Made by a program: the position numbers and the translations under genes
Notes under the pieces: model-generated
What the model was told of the DNA's origin: nothing
Database searches by the model: none
Seen by the model: the letters and a program-made list of their open reading frames with translations, nothing else
Origin: Actinophytocola sp050699935
GTDB taxonomy: Bacteria > Actinomycetota > Actinomycetes > Mycobacteriales > Pseudonocardiaceae
Direction of reading: 5' to 3'
NCBI RefSeq assembly: GCF_050699935.1
Contig: NZ_JBOHGB010000010.1
Span: 24,825-88,824 of the forward strand
Length of the DNA stretch: 64,000 nucleotides
In this document: positions 15,085 to 25,000 of the stretch, piece after piece
How positions within the stretch are numbered: the stretch's first letter is position 1
Layout: the number at the start of each line of letters is the position of its first letter

Positions 15085-17284
15085 GGTGGGCCCCGATCGG
15101 GAGTTCGGCGTGCACCTTGGTGCCCGTGCCGGGGCTGCTGTCCACCTGTACGTGGCCACCGAGGGCCTCCACCCGGTCCCGCAGGTTGGTCAGCCCGTTG
15201 CCGTTGGCCTTGGCCGACGTGAAACCGACGCCGTCGTCACGCACCCGCACCACCACCTTTCCATCCTTTGTGGACAATCGGACGCCGGCCGTGCGCGCTG
15301 CGGCGTGTTTGACCACGTTGGTCAGTGCCTCACAGATCACGAAATATGCCGCACCTTCGATCTCGGTGCCGAGTCGCTGGTCGTACAGCGCCGGCTCGGC
15401 GTGCACACGCACGTTCAGTGGCATGCGGTCGGCTCGTGCCTGCACGGCGGCGACCAGTCCTTGGTCGCTGAGCACCGGTGGATGGACGCCGTGGGCGAGC
15501 TCGCGGAGGTCGGTGAGCAGTCCCTGGGCGTCGCGCTGCAGTTCGTCGAGCACCTCGTCGGTGGACCGGTCGCCGCGGTCGAGTTGGTTGCGGGCCAGCC
15601 GCAGCTTCATGATCAGGGCGACGACGTGCTGCTGGGCGCCGTCGTGGATGTTTCGCTCGATGCGGCGGCGCTCGGTGTCCTGTGCGGCGACGATCCTGCT
15701 CCTGGACCGAGCCAGCTCGTTGACCTGCTCGCCGAGTTGGGTGGTGAGCTGGGCGTTGGCGATCGCGGTGGCCGCCTGACCGGCCAGCGTGTCCAGCAGT
15801 TCTCGGTCTCCGGGCTGGTAGCCGCCGTCCTTGGGCCCGCATTCGATATGACCGACGACCTCGCCGCCTCGTTCGAGCCCGACCCGCAGCGCCGCGTCGC
15901 CGGAGCCGGACACCGTCCCGGCCACGACATCCACGCCGGGCAAGGTCACCCGCACCCACGGGGCCGCCAGCCCACGCCGCACCGTGTCGGCCAGATGCGG
16001 CAGCAGCTCGCCCAGCGCGACGGTCTGCTCGAGGCTCGCGCCGAACGTGGTGAGCAGCTTGTAGCGGTTCACCCGCTCACCGAACACCAGCCGGTCGGCC
16101 AGCCGCTCGAGCCGGCGGCGCAGCGGCTGGAACACGACGGCCGCGACGATCGTCAACACCACGGCCAGCTCCACCGGAATGGTGTCGCCCAGGGCCAGCC
16201 CGGGGGCGGCGGCCAACCCGAGGTACACCGCCGCGATGCCCAGCGACAACGCGCCGTACACCACCGACCGGCGGATCACCAGGTCGATGTCGTACAGCCG
16301 GTGCCGCAGGATCGCTACCACGATGATCACCGGGGTCAGGGACATCAGTACGGCCAGCACACCGGACAGCAGCTGCAGCCAGACCGGGTTCTCCGGCCCG
16401 TGCCGGGGTGTCAGCAGGAAGTGCGCCATATAGAGGGGGCTGATCGCGGCCAGCAGGTAAGCCACCAGCCGCATTCGTACCCGCTGCGCCTGGTCGGCAC
16501 GAAGGAAGCGGGCGGCGAGGATCGCGACCAGGAGCAGGCCGCCGAGCTGGCCGGACAGCAACCATTCCAGCGGTTCGGCCAGCCAGTGCAGCCACGGCAC
16601 CGCGAACGGACTGGCCATCCGTGGTGCATCCTCGAGCAGATGGGGCGCGAGCAGGTAGGTCATGGGCAACAAGGTGGGGCTGGCCAGCAACAGCAGCGGC
16701 GGCACAGCCACGTGCAGCCGTATCACCCACAACCCCCAGCGTTGCCACGGGCGCTCGATCGTCCCATCCGGAAACGACGCCAGTGCCAGCGCATTTGCGG
16801 TCACGGCGACAACACCCGTGAGCTGTAGAGCCAGGTTCGCCCACCAGAACCACGGTTCCGGATCGCCGCGGCCGGCGGCGGCGCGGAGAAGTCCCGCGGC
16901 GGCGAGGTTGACCGAATACGCGCTGCCAGCGACCAGCATCCTGCGGGCCTGCGGATGGTCCGGGCGCTTGAGCGCGACCCACGTCCCGACCAGATAGCCC
17001 GGCACCACACCGAAGACAAACCAGCCGAACGGGCCCAGCGCCTCGTGCGGGCCGTGCACGAAAGTCGCGTGCCGCTCAACGGTCGCGCGCCAGCCGGCGA
17101 CGAGCAGCCCGACACCGCCGAGCGAGACCAGGGAGTAAAGGTTGACCCGCGACCACGTGGACACACCGGAATTGTCGACCGTGGCCGACCGGTTCGTCCA
17201 CGAGGTGAACCTCGCCCCCACCACGGGGCTGTCCTCCAGTGTGTCGTGCGCCCGCACCGCGTTCCCGCCCGATCCGGACGTCAT
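15077..17284 (-). CDS. Membrane sensor histidine kinase (HisKA_3/NarX-type)
   Basis: 735 residues from an ATG with GGGGTGA upstream. The N-terminal half is polytopic, with about ten hydrophobic helices, followed by a GAF-like region. The phosphoacceptor histidine is in RRRIERNIHDGAQQHVVAL. The HATPase_c domain shows the N box ALTNVVKHA, VRDDGVGF and NGLTNLRDRVEALGG. It overlaps the response regulator gene at its 3' end. The signal is unknown. Its start diverges closely (73 bases) from the cyclase-like gene. Confidence 0.9.
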   Translation of the reverse strand: MTSGSGGNAVRAHDTLEDSPVVGARFTSWTNRSATVDNSGVSTWSRVNLYSLVSLGGVGLLVAGWRATVERHATFVHGPHEALGPFGWFVFGVVPGYLVGTWVALKRPDHPQARRMLVAGSAYSVNLAAAGLLRAAAGRGDPEPWFWWANLALQLTGVVAVTANALALASFPDGTIERPWQRWGLWVIRLHVAVPPLLLLASPTLLPMTYLLAPHLLEDAPRMASPFAVPWLHWLAEPLEWLLSGQLGGLLLVAILAARFLRADQAQRVRMRLVAYLLAAISPLYMAHFLLTPRHGPENPVWLQLLSGVLAVLMSLTPVIIVVAILRHRLYDIDLVIRRSVVYGALSLGIAAVYLGLAAAPGLALGDTIPVELAVVLTIVAAVVFQPLRRRLERLADRLVFGERVNRYKLLTTFGASLEQTVALGELLPHLADTVRRGLAAPWVRVTLPGVDVVAGTVSGSGDAALRVGLERGGEVVGHIECGPKDGGYQPGDRELLDTLAGQAATAIANAQLTTQLGEQVNELARSRSRIVAAQDTERRRIERNIHDGAQQHVVALIMKLRLARNQLDRGDRSTDEVLDELQRDAQGLLTDLRELAHGVHPPVLSDQGLVAAVQARADRMPLNVRVHAEPALYDQRLGTEIEGAAYFVICEALTNVVKHAAARTAGVRLSTKDGKVVVRVRDDGVGFTSAKANGNGLTNLRDRVEALGGHVQVDSSPGTGTKVHAELPIGAHHG

Positions 17285-17357
17285 TAGCGTCACCCCTATG
17301 CAACGGCGCACGTCACCAACCAGTACGACACCGCCAACAGGTCGCTGGAGGTGGGAG

Positions 17358-18086
17358 ATGGCTGTGCGACAAGGGAGTTCGCGGCTTCTCCTCGCCGCGT
17401 CGGCCCTTCGGGGTCGTGGGCGGCTGACCGGTCGTCGTCCGGATCGCGACCGGATTCCGACGCTGGCCGATCCGGAGTATTGGTCGATCGTCGTCATCGA
17501 CATGGCCGGCTCGGGCCGGTGGGACGACCGTGCTCAACTACACGCACGGGCAGCGCTCGACGAGCTGGTCCGGGCCGCCTTTCGTGCCGCGGACATCGCC
17601 TGGCACACACTCGTGGTCGAGGACCGCGGCGATGGCATGATCATGCTCGTCCCGGCCGCGGTATCCAAAGTAGACATTTTCGACCCGGTGGTTCCGTCAC
17701 TCTGCGCCGCCCTGCGCGAACACAACTCGACGACCGGCCGGGCTCCGCGCATCAGGTTGCGGGTCGCGGTACACGCCGGCGAGGTGCTCCGCGGCCGCTT
17801 CGGCTGGGTCGGTACGGACCTGAACCTGACCTGCCGACTGGTCAACAGCCAACCGCTCTACCGGGAGCTCGTGCGCCGTCCACATGCCGACCTGGTTCTC
17901 GTCGTCTCCGACATGATCCACCAAACCGTTGTGCGGCACGGCCATCGCGGCATCGACCCGTCCAGATACACGCCCGTCCACGTCATGGCCAAGGAAGTCG
18001 ACACTCGGGCCTGGGTCCACACTCCGGGCACAATGACAACCAGCCGAACCCAAAGGCTCACCCAGCGATTCCGCGGTCACCAGTGA
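17358..18086 (+). CDS. Class III nucleotide-cyclase-like protein
   Basis: 242 residues. One cyclase-homology domain occupies about residues 40-190. Key positions can be read by eye: first metal aspartate D48 (VIDMAG), second D92 (RGDGMIM) exactly 44 residues later, and the transition-state pair N155 and R159 (LNLTCRL). The purine-selecting positions read E88 and G148, a combination closer to guanylyl than adenylyl cyclases. There is no transmembrane or sensor domain. Related short proteins are common in actinobacteria and may be signalling or conflict-system components, so real cyclase activity is not certain. The ATG at 17358 has GGAGG upstream and diverges from the histidine kinase. Confidence 0.72.
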   Translation: MAVRQGSSRLLLAASALRGRGRLTGRRPDRDRIPTLADPEYWSIVVIDMAGSGRWDDRAQLHARAALDELVRAAFRAADIAWHTLVVEDRGDGMIMLVPAAVSKVDIFDPVVPSLCAALREHNSTTGRAPRIRLRVAVHAGEVLRGRFGWVGTDLNLTCRLVNSQPLYRELVRRPHADLVLVVSDMIHQTVVRHGHRGIDPSRYTPVHVMAKEVDTRAWVHTPGTMTTSRTQRLTQRFRGHQ

Positions 18087-18172
18087 GGTCCTCCGCGATG
18101 CGGTCGGCGATGCTCGCGCGGCCGAAGCTGTCGCGGCGGTACCGGGTCGTCCGACCGTGTCTACTTTCGACA

Positions 18173-19153
18173 CTACAAGTGCGACGCCTGGTTCACGGCG
18201 GCGAGGAGGGATCGTGCGGCATCCGTGGCGGTGTAGAGCACGTTGTGGCCGTCCTGGCGGCGGGTGACCAGGCCGTCTGAGCAGAGACGGTTCAGGTGGT
18301 AGGACACCGTGGCGGGGCTGAGCTGATGCCGGGTGGCCAGTTCCGAGGTCGACCGTGGTGGGTCGAGGTCCGCCAGCAGTGCGACCCGGCGGGCGCCCAG
18401 CACCGATGCGCCCAGCACTTGGGATGGGGACGACCAGACGGCGCCTCGGCCGCGGGCGGGGTAGCCCAGCAGGACGTCTGTGGGAGTTCCGTTCCACACG
18501 GCGGGCCACGGCAGGAACACTGACGGCGTCAGGACCGGGCCGGGCGCCGCTTCCAGCGTCAGGTCGTGGGTGGTCTGTCTCGTCAGCCGCGTGCCGTCCC
18601 AGTGCAGGGTCGGGTGCAGGTCACCGAGGATCTCGGCGAAGCCGAGCCGCGCGGCGCGGGCGGCGCGGTGCCGGACGTCCTCATCGAGAACCCGCCGCAG
18701 CGCCGGCCACGAGTCGGCGAGCGTGGCTTGCCAGCAGCGGTGCAGTTGCTCCGCCGCGGTCTCGGCGACGGCGCGCTCGCCGCCGCGGTCGAGCACACGG
18801 GCGACCGCGTTCGGCAGCGGGTCGGACGGGAAAGCCCTCGTCAGGTGTCGCCGCACGGTGTCGGCCGGCGTGGTCGCGACCGCGGCCAGGTCGTCGTCCA
18901 GCGTCGGTTCGTAGGTAGCGGGCAGGGGCACCAGGAAGTCCGGCACGTAGGCGGAATCGTGTTCGACCAGGGCGTGGATCAGCGACACCTCGTCAACGTC
19001 GAGGCGATGGCGAGTGGTGTCGACCCACCGCCGGGCGAAGGGTGCTCGGCTGGGGTGGGTCAACACTTCCAGCGCGCAGGACAGCTCCGCGAGCCGGGAC
19101 AGGGCGAACCGGGAGCGGGTCAGCTGTCCGGGATCGACCCACACGGTCAGCAT
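18173..19153 (-). CDS. ArsR-type helix-turn-helix regulator with DUF5937-like N-terminal region
   Basis: 326 residues. The C-terminal 70 residues are a winged helix of the ArsR type (STSELATRHQLSPATVSYHLNRL, then wing LVTRRQDGHNVLYTAT). The long N-terminal region, with a Y-P-D-F-L and LHPTLHWDG pattern, is of the DUF5937 kind usual for this actinobacterial family. The ATG at 19153 has GGGAG upstream. It diverges from the Tat-exported metallo-beta-lactamase-fold gene with a 112-base gap, so it is a good candidate to control that gene and itself. Confidence 0.85.
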   Translation of the reverse strand: MLTVWVDPGQLTRSRFALSRLAELSCALEVLTHPSRAPFARRWVDTTRHRLDVDEVSLIHALVEHDSAYVPDFLVPLPATYEPTLDDDLAAVATTPADTVRRHLTRAFPSDPLPNAVARVLDRGGERAVAETAAEQLHRCWQATLADSWPALRRVLDEDVRHRAARAARLGFAEILGDLHPTLHWDGTRLTRQTTHDLTLEAAPGPVLTPSVFLPWPAVWNGTPTDVLLGYPARGRGAVWSSPSQVLGASVLGARRVALLADLDPPRSTSELATRHQLSPATVSYHLNRLCSDGLVTRRQDGHNVLYTATDAARSLLAAVNQASHL

Positions 19154-19265
19154 GACCGAGCTCCCTGGGGATTCGATGTTCTTCGAATCGCTCGCACCGG
19201 CCCAGCACCCCTGATCGACTCTTCGCACCGGAGTATCGCAGACGGCACGAGGAGGGAGTCGAACC

Positions 19266-20207
19266 ATGAACGGTGTGCGAAGGCGTACGTTGCTGCTCGG
19301 CGGCATGACCGTGGGACTGGCCGTGGCTGGAGGTGGCATGTCCGCCGCCGCGTCCGCACCGCTGTCCGGGCAGGCGACCATGCGGGTCGGCCGGTTTGAG
19401 ATCGTCGCGCTGCTCGACGCCAGCGGTCCCTTCTTCCGCACCGCCGGTGAGGCGTTCACCGGGGCCACCGGACGGGACTGGGCGCGCGCCCGGCGGGTCG
19501 ACCCGGACGCCTTCGGCCCGGGCGACGCCTGGAACCTGGACTTCCGGTGCTTCGCGATTCGCCTTCCCGCCGGTGGCGTCGCGCTCGTCGACGCCGGGGT
19601 CGGACCGGCCGGCAGCCCGGCGTCCGCGTGGGCGCCGGTGCCGGGGCATCTTCTGGAACGCCTGGCAGAGGCGGGCATCGACCGCGCGGAGGTCCGGCTG
19701 GTGGTGCTGACCCATCTGCACGAGGACCACTTCGGCTGGTCGGTGTCACCGGACGGAGTGCCATATTTCCCGAACGCCCGGTACGTGATCCAGCGGAGGG
19801 AGATCCGTGCCCTGGAGGAAGCCGGCGACGAGGTCGTGCTGCCCTACGTCGTAGAGCCGTTGCGACGCAGCGGGCAGCTGGATCGGGTGGACGGTGAGGT
19901 ATGCCTCGCACGTGGCGGCGCCGGCACCGTGTCCACGATCCCGACGCCCGGCCACACCCCGGGCCACCAGTCCGTTCTGGTGCGCGAGCCGTGGCGGCAG
20001 ATCGTCATCACCGGCGATGTCCTCGTGCACGCCGTGCAGCTGGTCGCCCCCGGCGTCGGCTACGAGTTCGAGTCGGACCAAGAAACCGCACGCCACACCC
20101 GACGGGCACTGCTCGACGAAGCGGACCGGATGCCGACCTGGCTGGCGACCGCACACCTCACCACGCCCTTCGTCTGGGCGAACGGGCACGTGGGCCTGAA
20201 GCGCTGA
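19266..20207 (+). CDS. Tat-exported metallo-beta-lactamase-fold hydrolase
   Basis: 313 residues. A twin-arginine type signal (RRRTLLLGG followed by a hydrophobic run) covers residues 1-30. The zinc motif THLHEDHFGW gives HxHxDH near residue 147. Further ligands are in TPGHTPGHQ and ITGDVLVH, and a late AHLTTPF histidine completes the site. The layout fits lactonase/AHL-acylase-like MBL enzymes or quorum-quenching relatives, but the substrate is not determined. It diverges from the ArsR-type regulator, which likely controls it. Confidence 0.88.
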   Translation: MNGVRRRTLLLGGMTVGLAVAGGGMSAAASAPLSGQATMRVGRFEIVALLDASGPFFRTAGEAFTGATGRDWARARRVDPDAFGPGDAWNLDFRCFAIRLPAGGVALVDAGVGPAGSPASAWAPVPGHLLERLAEAGIDRAEVRLVVLTHLHEDHFGWSVSPDGVPYFPNARYVIQRREIRALEEAGDEVVLPYVVEPLRRSGQLDRVDGEVCLARGGAGTVSTIPTPGHTPGHQSVLVREPWRQIVITGDVLVHAVQLVAPGVGYEFESDQETARHTRRALLDEADRMPTWLATAHLTTPFVWANGHVGLKR

Positions 20208-20447
20208 GCGGGATCGGACCCTGTGCCCCGGCACAGGGTCGATCTCCTTGCCGGCGAAGGGCGCCACAAGACCGGGAATCCCGTGCTCGGGCACAGAGCG
20301 TCGCGCCGGATACGGCGTTGGCCTCGACGCATGGCGGCACTGCCACTGGCTGGCAACGACGCGAGCATGGGGGAGACTGCCGCGCTGCGTGGCTTTGTCG
20401 CGGCATATCCGCGCTCATGGTGCACCGTCGTACCCGTCTGTGCTCCA

Positions 20448-20846
20448 TCACGGTCGTGGAGCCCAGGCGGCGATTTCGGCGATGGCGTCGAGCATCTCGT
20501 CGTTGAATTGGCCGGTGCCGTAGGTGTCGCTGATGTCCCGGAACCTGCGGGCGGCAGTCCTGCCACGGAACTCCACCCACGAGACCGCGAGCACGGCGAT
20601 GTTCCCGTCGCCAAGAGCGAAGAGCATCCGGTTGAGCCGCTGGCACGGTGTGCGCGCCAAGAACTCTCGCACCTGACCGACGGAGTGCGTGACGCATTCC
20701 GCGTACTGTTCGGCGTGGTTCTTGAGGGAGCGTAGGCACATGCGTCGCCAGGCGGCGAGCGCCGCCGCCCTGGCGACAACGACTTGCGCACCTTTGCGCG
20801 GACCGGGATCAGAACCCCCACCGGCACCACCGATTCGTCTACTCAC
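20448..20846 (-). CDS. Conserved actinobacterial hypothetical protein
   Basis: About 132 residues from a GTG at 20846. It contains a basic, helical N-terminal half (RRMCLRSLKNHAEQYAECV), a hydrophobic strand pair (NIAVLAVSWVEFRG) and a final RDISDTYGTGQFNDEML element. This order (R-S-L, H-A, C-x-R-L-N-R, V-S-W-V, Y-G-T-G) recurs in short actinobacterial proteins often found beside defence or signalling genes. I do not know its function. The next 325 bases upstream (20847-21171) hold no gene and probably the promoter of the ESX toxin locus. Confidence 0.6.
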   Translation of the reverse strand: MSRRIGGAGGGSDPGPRKGAQVVVARAAALAAWRRMCLRSLKNHAEQYAECVTHSVGQVREFLARTPCQRLNRMLFALGDGNIAVLAVSWVEFRGRTAARRFRDISDTYGTGQFNDEMLDAIAEIAAWAPRP

Positions 20847-21171
20847 GTCAAAGAAACCCTCGAACGGCCTATTCAGGGCACGCGGGTCTGATGGACCAGT
20901 TGGGTTCTTCGAGCCAGTGCTGGATGACGTCGCGGTTGAGTTTGGCATATCATTAGTTGGCTATTTCGTCGAGTGCGATGCAGCAGCGGCAACGGGGTTC
21001 TCCCTGGTCGCCGCCCGGCCGTACGACGACCTGACCGGTGGCGCCATCCTCCCCAGCCCCGACGACCTGACGGGTGCGAGACCCGACGACTCGTCGATAA
21101 CGGCCGCACGGTGCCGCGACTCGTCGTAAAGTCGGACATCGCAAGCGTGAATCAACCGTGTGGGAGCTTCG

Positions 21172-21711
21172 ATGTCCGATCCGCTGTCGGCCACCGAGCG
21201 GATGGTCGACGACTGGCAGCGCGGCGCCAACCAGAAGGCGGAACGGTTCCAGCAGCTGGCCGACCGGGTTGAGCAGGTCAGCATCACCGAGTCGGTCGCC
21301 GGTGGCGCGGTAAGTGTGACCGTCGGGCACAACGGGCTGCCGACCGACGTGAGCATGACCGAGCGGGTCCGGCAGATGAGCCCGGACGAGATCGCGGCCA
21401 ACGTCATGGCCGCGATCCGCAAGGCCCAGTCGCGGTACCCGGAACGGCTGGCGGAGATCGTCGCCGACACGGTGGGGGAGGACGACCCGGCCTCGCAGCA
21501 CATCATGGCCAAAGCACACGAAACCTTTCCGCCGCCCGAGGAGTCGGAGGAGGAACCGACCGAGGACGAGCCGCTGCGGTTCTCCGACGGCGACACCGAG
21601 GACACCGGCGGTGACCAGCCGCCACCACCCCGACGCTCGCCGCCGCGGCGGCCCATGCCCGGGCAGGTCGAGGACGACGAAGACGACGACGGGTCGATCT
21701 TCCGAGGCTGA
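21172..21711 (+). CDS. YbaB/EbfC-like protein of the ESX toxin locus
   Basis: 179 residues. Residues about 10-105 have the YbaB/EbfC fold pattern: an amphipathic helix, then SVTVGHNGLPTDVSMTERV, then the second helix EIAANVMAAIRKAQ. The tail is very acidic and proline-rich (EESEEEPTEDE, PPPPRRSPPRRP). In ESX-type loci such proteins precede an EspC-like protein and a large WXG substrate, as here, and are thought to be chaperone-like. The ATG at 21172 follows GGGAG. The gene is 11 bases from the next. Confidence 0.8.
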   Translation: MSDPLSATERMVDDWQRGANQKAERFQQLADRVEQVSITESVAGGAVSVTVGHNGLPTDVSMTERVRQMSPDEIAANVMAAIRKAQSRYPERLAEIVADTVGEDDPASQHIMAKAHETFPPPEESEEEPTEDEPLRFSDGDTEDTGGDQPPPPRRSPPRRPMPGQVEDDEDDDGSIFRG

Positions 21712-21722
21712 GGGGGCAGAGG

Positions 21723-22034
21723 GTGGACGGCTACGAGGTTCTCCCCGACGAGTTGGCCACGCACGCGGGCAAGCTCGACGGGTTCGTCGAGCGGTTCCGT
21801 ACGGCCCGGGACGCGGCCAACCAGGTCACGATGAACAACGAGGCGTTCGGGGTCATCTGTCAGCCGTTCGCGTTGCTGCTCCAGCCGTTCGAGGAGAAGG
21901 GCGTGTCAGCGCTGGAACAGGGGAGTGACGCGCTGAGCGACACCGCGCGGAAGGTCCGGGACACGGCCACCTCCTACACCGGCACGGACACCGGCGAGGC
22001 CGCCGAGTTCCGCGGCATCGAGGGGGAGATGTAG
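21723..22034 (+). CDS. EspC-like (DUF2580) ESX secretion-associated small protein
   Basis: 103 residues of two-helix type with a GTG start. The entry YEVLPDELATHAGKLDGF and the later VSALEQGSDALSDTARKVRDTATSY follow the pattern of ESX-1 secretion-associated DUF2580 proteins. Its stop is immediately followed by the ATG of the toxin, so both are translated together. It probably forms a helical complex with the N-terminal domain of the toxin for type VII export. No ESX core genes (EccC, EccB, EccD) are in the window, so export would rely on a machine elsewhere. Confidence 0.8.
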   Translation: MDGYEVLPDELATHAGKLDGFVERFRTARDAANQVTMNNEAFGVICQPFALLLQPFEEKGVSALEQGSDALSDTARKVRDTATSYTGTDTGEAAEFRGIEGEM

Positions 22035-25000
22035 ATGCCGGAGGGGAACCCGCTCGTCGCCGCGCCGGTCGAGACGACCAACGCGGCCACCGGGATCGGT
22101 ATCGCCGAGTCGGCGATGGACCTCGCCAACGGGGTGTCGGACGGATCGTGGGTGGAGGCGGGGCTGGGCGCCGCCGGCGTGGGCCTCGAGGTCCTGTCCA
22201 TGGTGATCGACCCGGTCGGCACGTTGCTGTCCTACGGGGTCGGCTGGATCATCGAGCACTTCCAGCCGCTGAAGGAGGCACTGGACTGGCTGGCCGGTGA
22301 CCCGCCGGAGATCCGGGCGTTCAGCGAGACGTGGGCGAACGTGGCCGAAGAGGTCAGCGCCATCACCCAGGAGTTCCTCAACGAGGTCAACTCCGGCACC
22401 TCCGGCTGGACCGGCCAGGCGGCCGACAGCTACCGCGCGCACGGCGCGGAGGTGGCCGACGCGCTCAGCGGCGCCTCCTCGCTGGCCGGCGGCATCTCCA
22501 CCGGTGTCGCGATCATGGGCGAGGTCGTCGCCGCGGTCCGCGAGCTCGTGCGGGAGATCATCGCCGAGCTGGTCGGCCGGCTGATCGCGTGGGCCGCGGA
22601 GATCGCCGCGTCGCTGGGCTTCGCCACTCCGGTGGTCGTGGCGCAGGCGGTCTCCGCGATCACCAAGACGATCAACACGGTCTCCACCTTCATCCGCAAG
22701 CTGATCAAGACGATCGGCAACGTGTCGCCGCTGATCCGCAACGTCGTCACCAAGCTCGACGAGATCATCGGCAAGCTGTCGACACTGATGCGTGGTGCCG
22801 ACGCCCCGTCGACCCCGAACGCGCCGAACGTCGCGCCCACCACCCCGTCCAGCATCCCGGATACGCCGACCACTCCGAGCGCCCCCACCACGCCTTCGAG
22901 CACTCCGGACGCCCCGACGACCAGAGGTCCGGACGGCCCGAGCTCCCCGGACAGTCCTGGCACGACCCCGAGCGGCACGAGTTCCCCCGACACGACGACC
23001 TCCCCCAACGGGTCCAGCTCGCCGAGCAGCGTCGCGGACAACAACACCAACCCCAGCGCGAATTCCAGAACCAACGAGAGCACGCCCAGAGGCGGCGACC
23101 CGATCGACCTCGCGACCGGTCGGATGTTCCAGACGATGGTCGACTTCGAGCTTGCCGGCAAGCTACCGCTGACCTTTGTCCGCGCACACCGGTCGGACTA
23201 CCGCGCCGGCAGGTGGTTCGGCGCGTCCTGGTCGTCCACTTTGGACCAGAAGGTCGAGGTCACCACGGACGCCGTGCACTTCGCCGCGGACGACGGCATG
23301 CTGCTGAAGTACCCGATCCCGGGCGAGATCGGCTCGGTGCTCCCGGTTCAGGGGACCCCGATGCCGTTGTCCCGCACCGACGACGGTGGATTCACGATCA
23401 GCGCTGACGACCGGACGCTGCATTTCGCACCGCGAGCCGGTGTCCAGCTGCCGATATCCGCGATCAGCGACCGCAACGGCAACCGGATCGACGTCGACTA
23501 CGACGCCGACGGCGCACCGGTCCAAATCCGCCACTCCGGCGGCTACCGGATCGCCGTGCAGACCGAGTCGAGCCGGATCAGCGCGTTGCGCCTGCTCGAC
23601 CAGGACAGCGGTCCCGGCCTGCCGCTCGCTAACTACCGGTACGACGAAGCGGGCCGGCTCGTCGAGGTGGTCAACTCGTCGCGCCAGTCCATGCGGTTCG
23701 AGTACGACCAAGACGGTCGCATCACGCGGTGGGAAGACCGCAACGGCATGTGGTATCGGTTCGCCTACGACGCCGAGGGCCGGTGCGTCCGCGGTACGGG
23801 CCGGGACGGATGCCTGAGCTACACGTTCGAGTACGACGACCGGAACCGGATCACCCGGTCGACCAACTCGCTCGGCAACGTCACGACCTACCACCTCAAC
23901 GACCAGTCGCAGATCGTGCGCGAGGTCGACCCGCTCGGCGACGAGACCCTGTTCGAGTGGGACGGCCACCATCGGCTGGTGTCCCGAACCGATCCACTCG
24001 GTCGCCGGTACGACTACACCTATGACGAGGCCGGCCACCTCGTCGTGAGCACTCGGCCGGACGGGACGAGGTCCACAGCCGAGTACAACGATCTCGGCCT
24101 CCCGATCACCGTCGTCGACCCGGACGAAGCGGTGTGGCACCAGGAGTACGACGAGCGCGGCAACCTCACCGCGGTCGTCGACCCCACCCAGGGCAGGACG
24201 ACATACACCTACGGCGAGAGCGGTCAGCTGCTCACGACCACCGACGTGACCGGCAGAATCCGTCGGTACCAGACCGACGCAGCGGGGCTGCCGGTCGTGG
24301 TCACCACCGGAAAGGGCGCGACCACCCGGTTCGACCGCGACGCGTTCGGCAGAGTCTCGGCCATCACCGACCCGGTCGGCGGGGTCACCCGGTTCGGCTG
24401 GACCGTCGAGGGCCGGCCGGCGATGCGCGTCCTGCCCGACGGCGCCACCGAACGGTGGTCCTACGACGGGGAGGGCAACGCCAAGGAACGCGTCGACGCG
24501 ATGGGCCGGGTCAGCAGGACCGAGATCAGTCACTTCGACTTGCCGGTCGCGCACACCGGTCCGGACGGCGCTCGCCTCGAGTTCGCCTATGACACCGAGC
24601 TGCGCGTCACCGCCGTCACCGACCCCCGGGGTCTGGTGTGGCGGTACTCCTACGACTCGGCGGGGCGGGTGGTCCGCGAGGTCGACTTCGACGGCCGCGA
24701 GCTCACCTACCGGTACGACGCGGCTGGGCAGGTCGTCGAGCGCACCAACGGCGCTGGCCAAACCGTGAGCTTCCGGAGGGACCCGTTCGGCCGGGTGGTG
24801 GAGCGGCGCGCAGGCGACGCGCTGACCAGCTTCGAGTATGACCCGGCCGGTCGGATGACGCGGGCGGTGAACGCCGACGCCGAGCTGGTCTTCGAGCGCG
24901 ACGCGTTCGGTCGGGTGGTCGCCGAAACCTGCAACGGCAGAACGGTCCGCTCCAGTTACGACGTCAGGGGCCGGCGGACACATCGGGTCACCCCGTCCGG

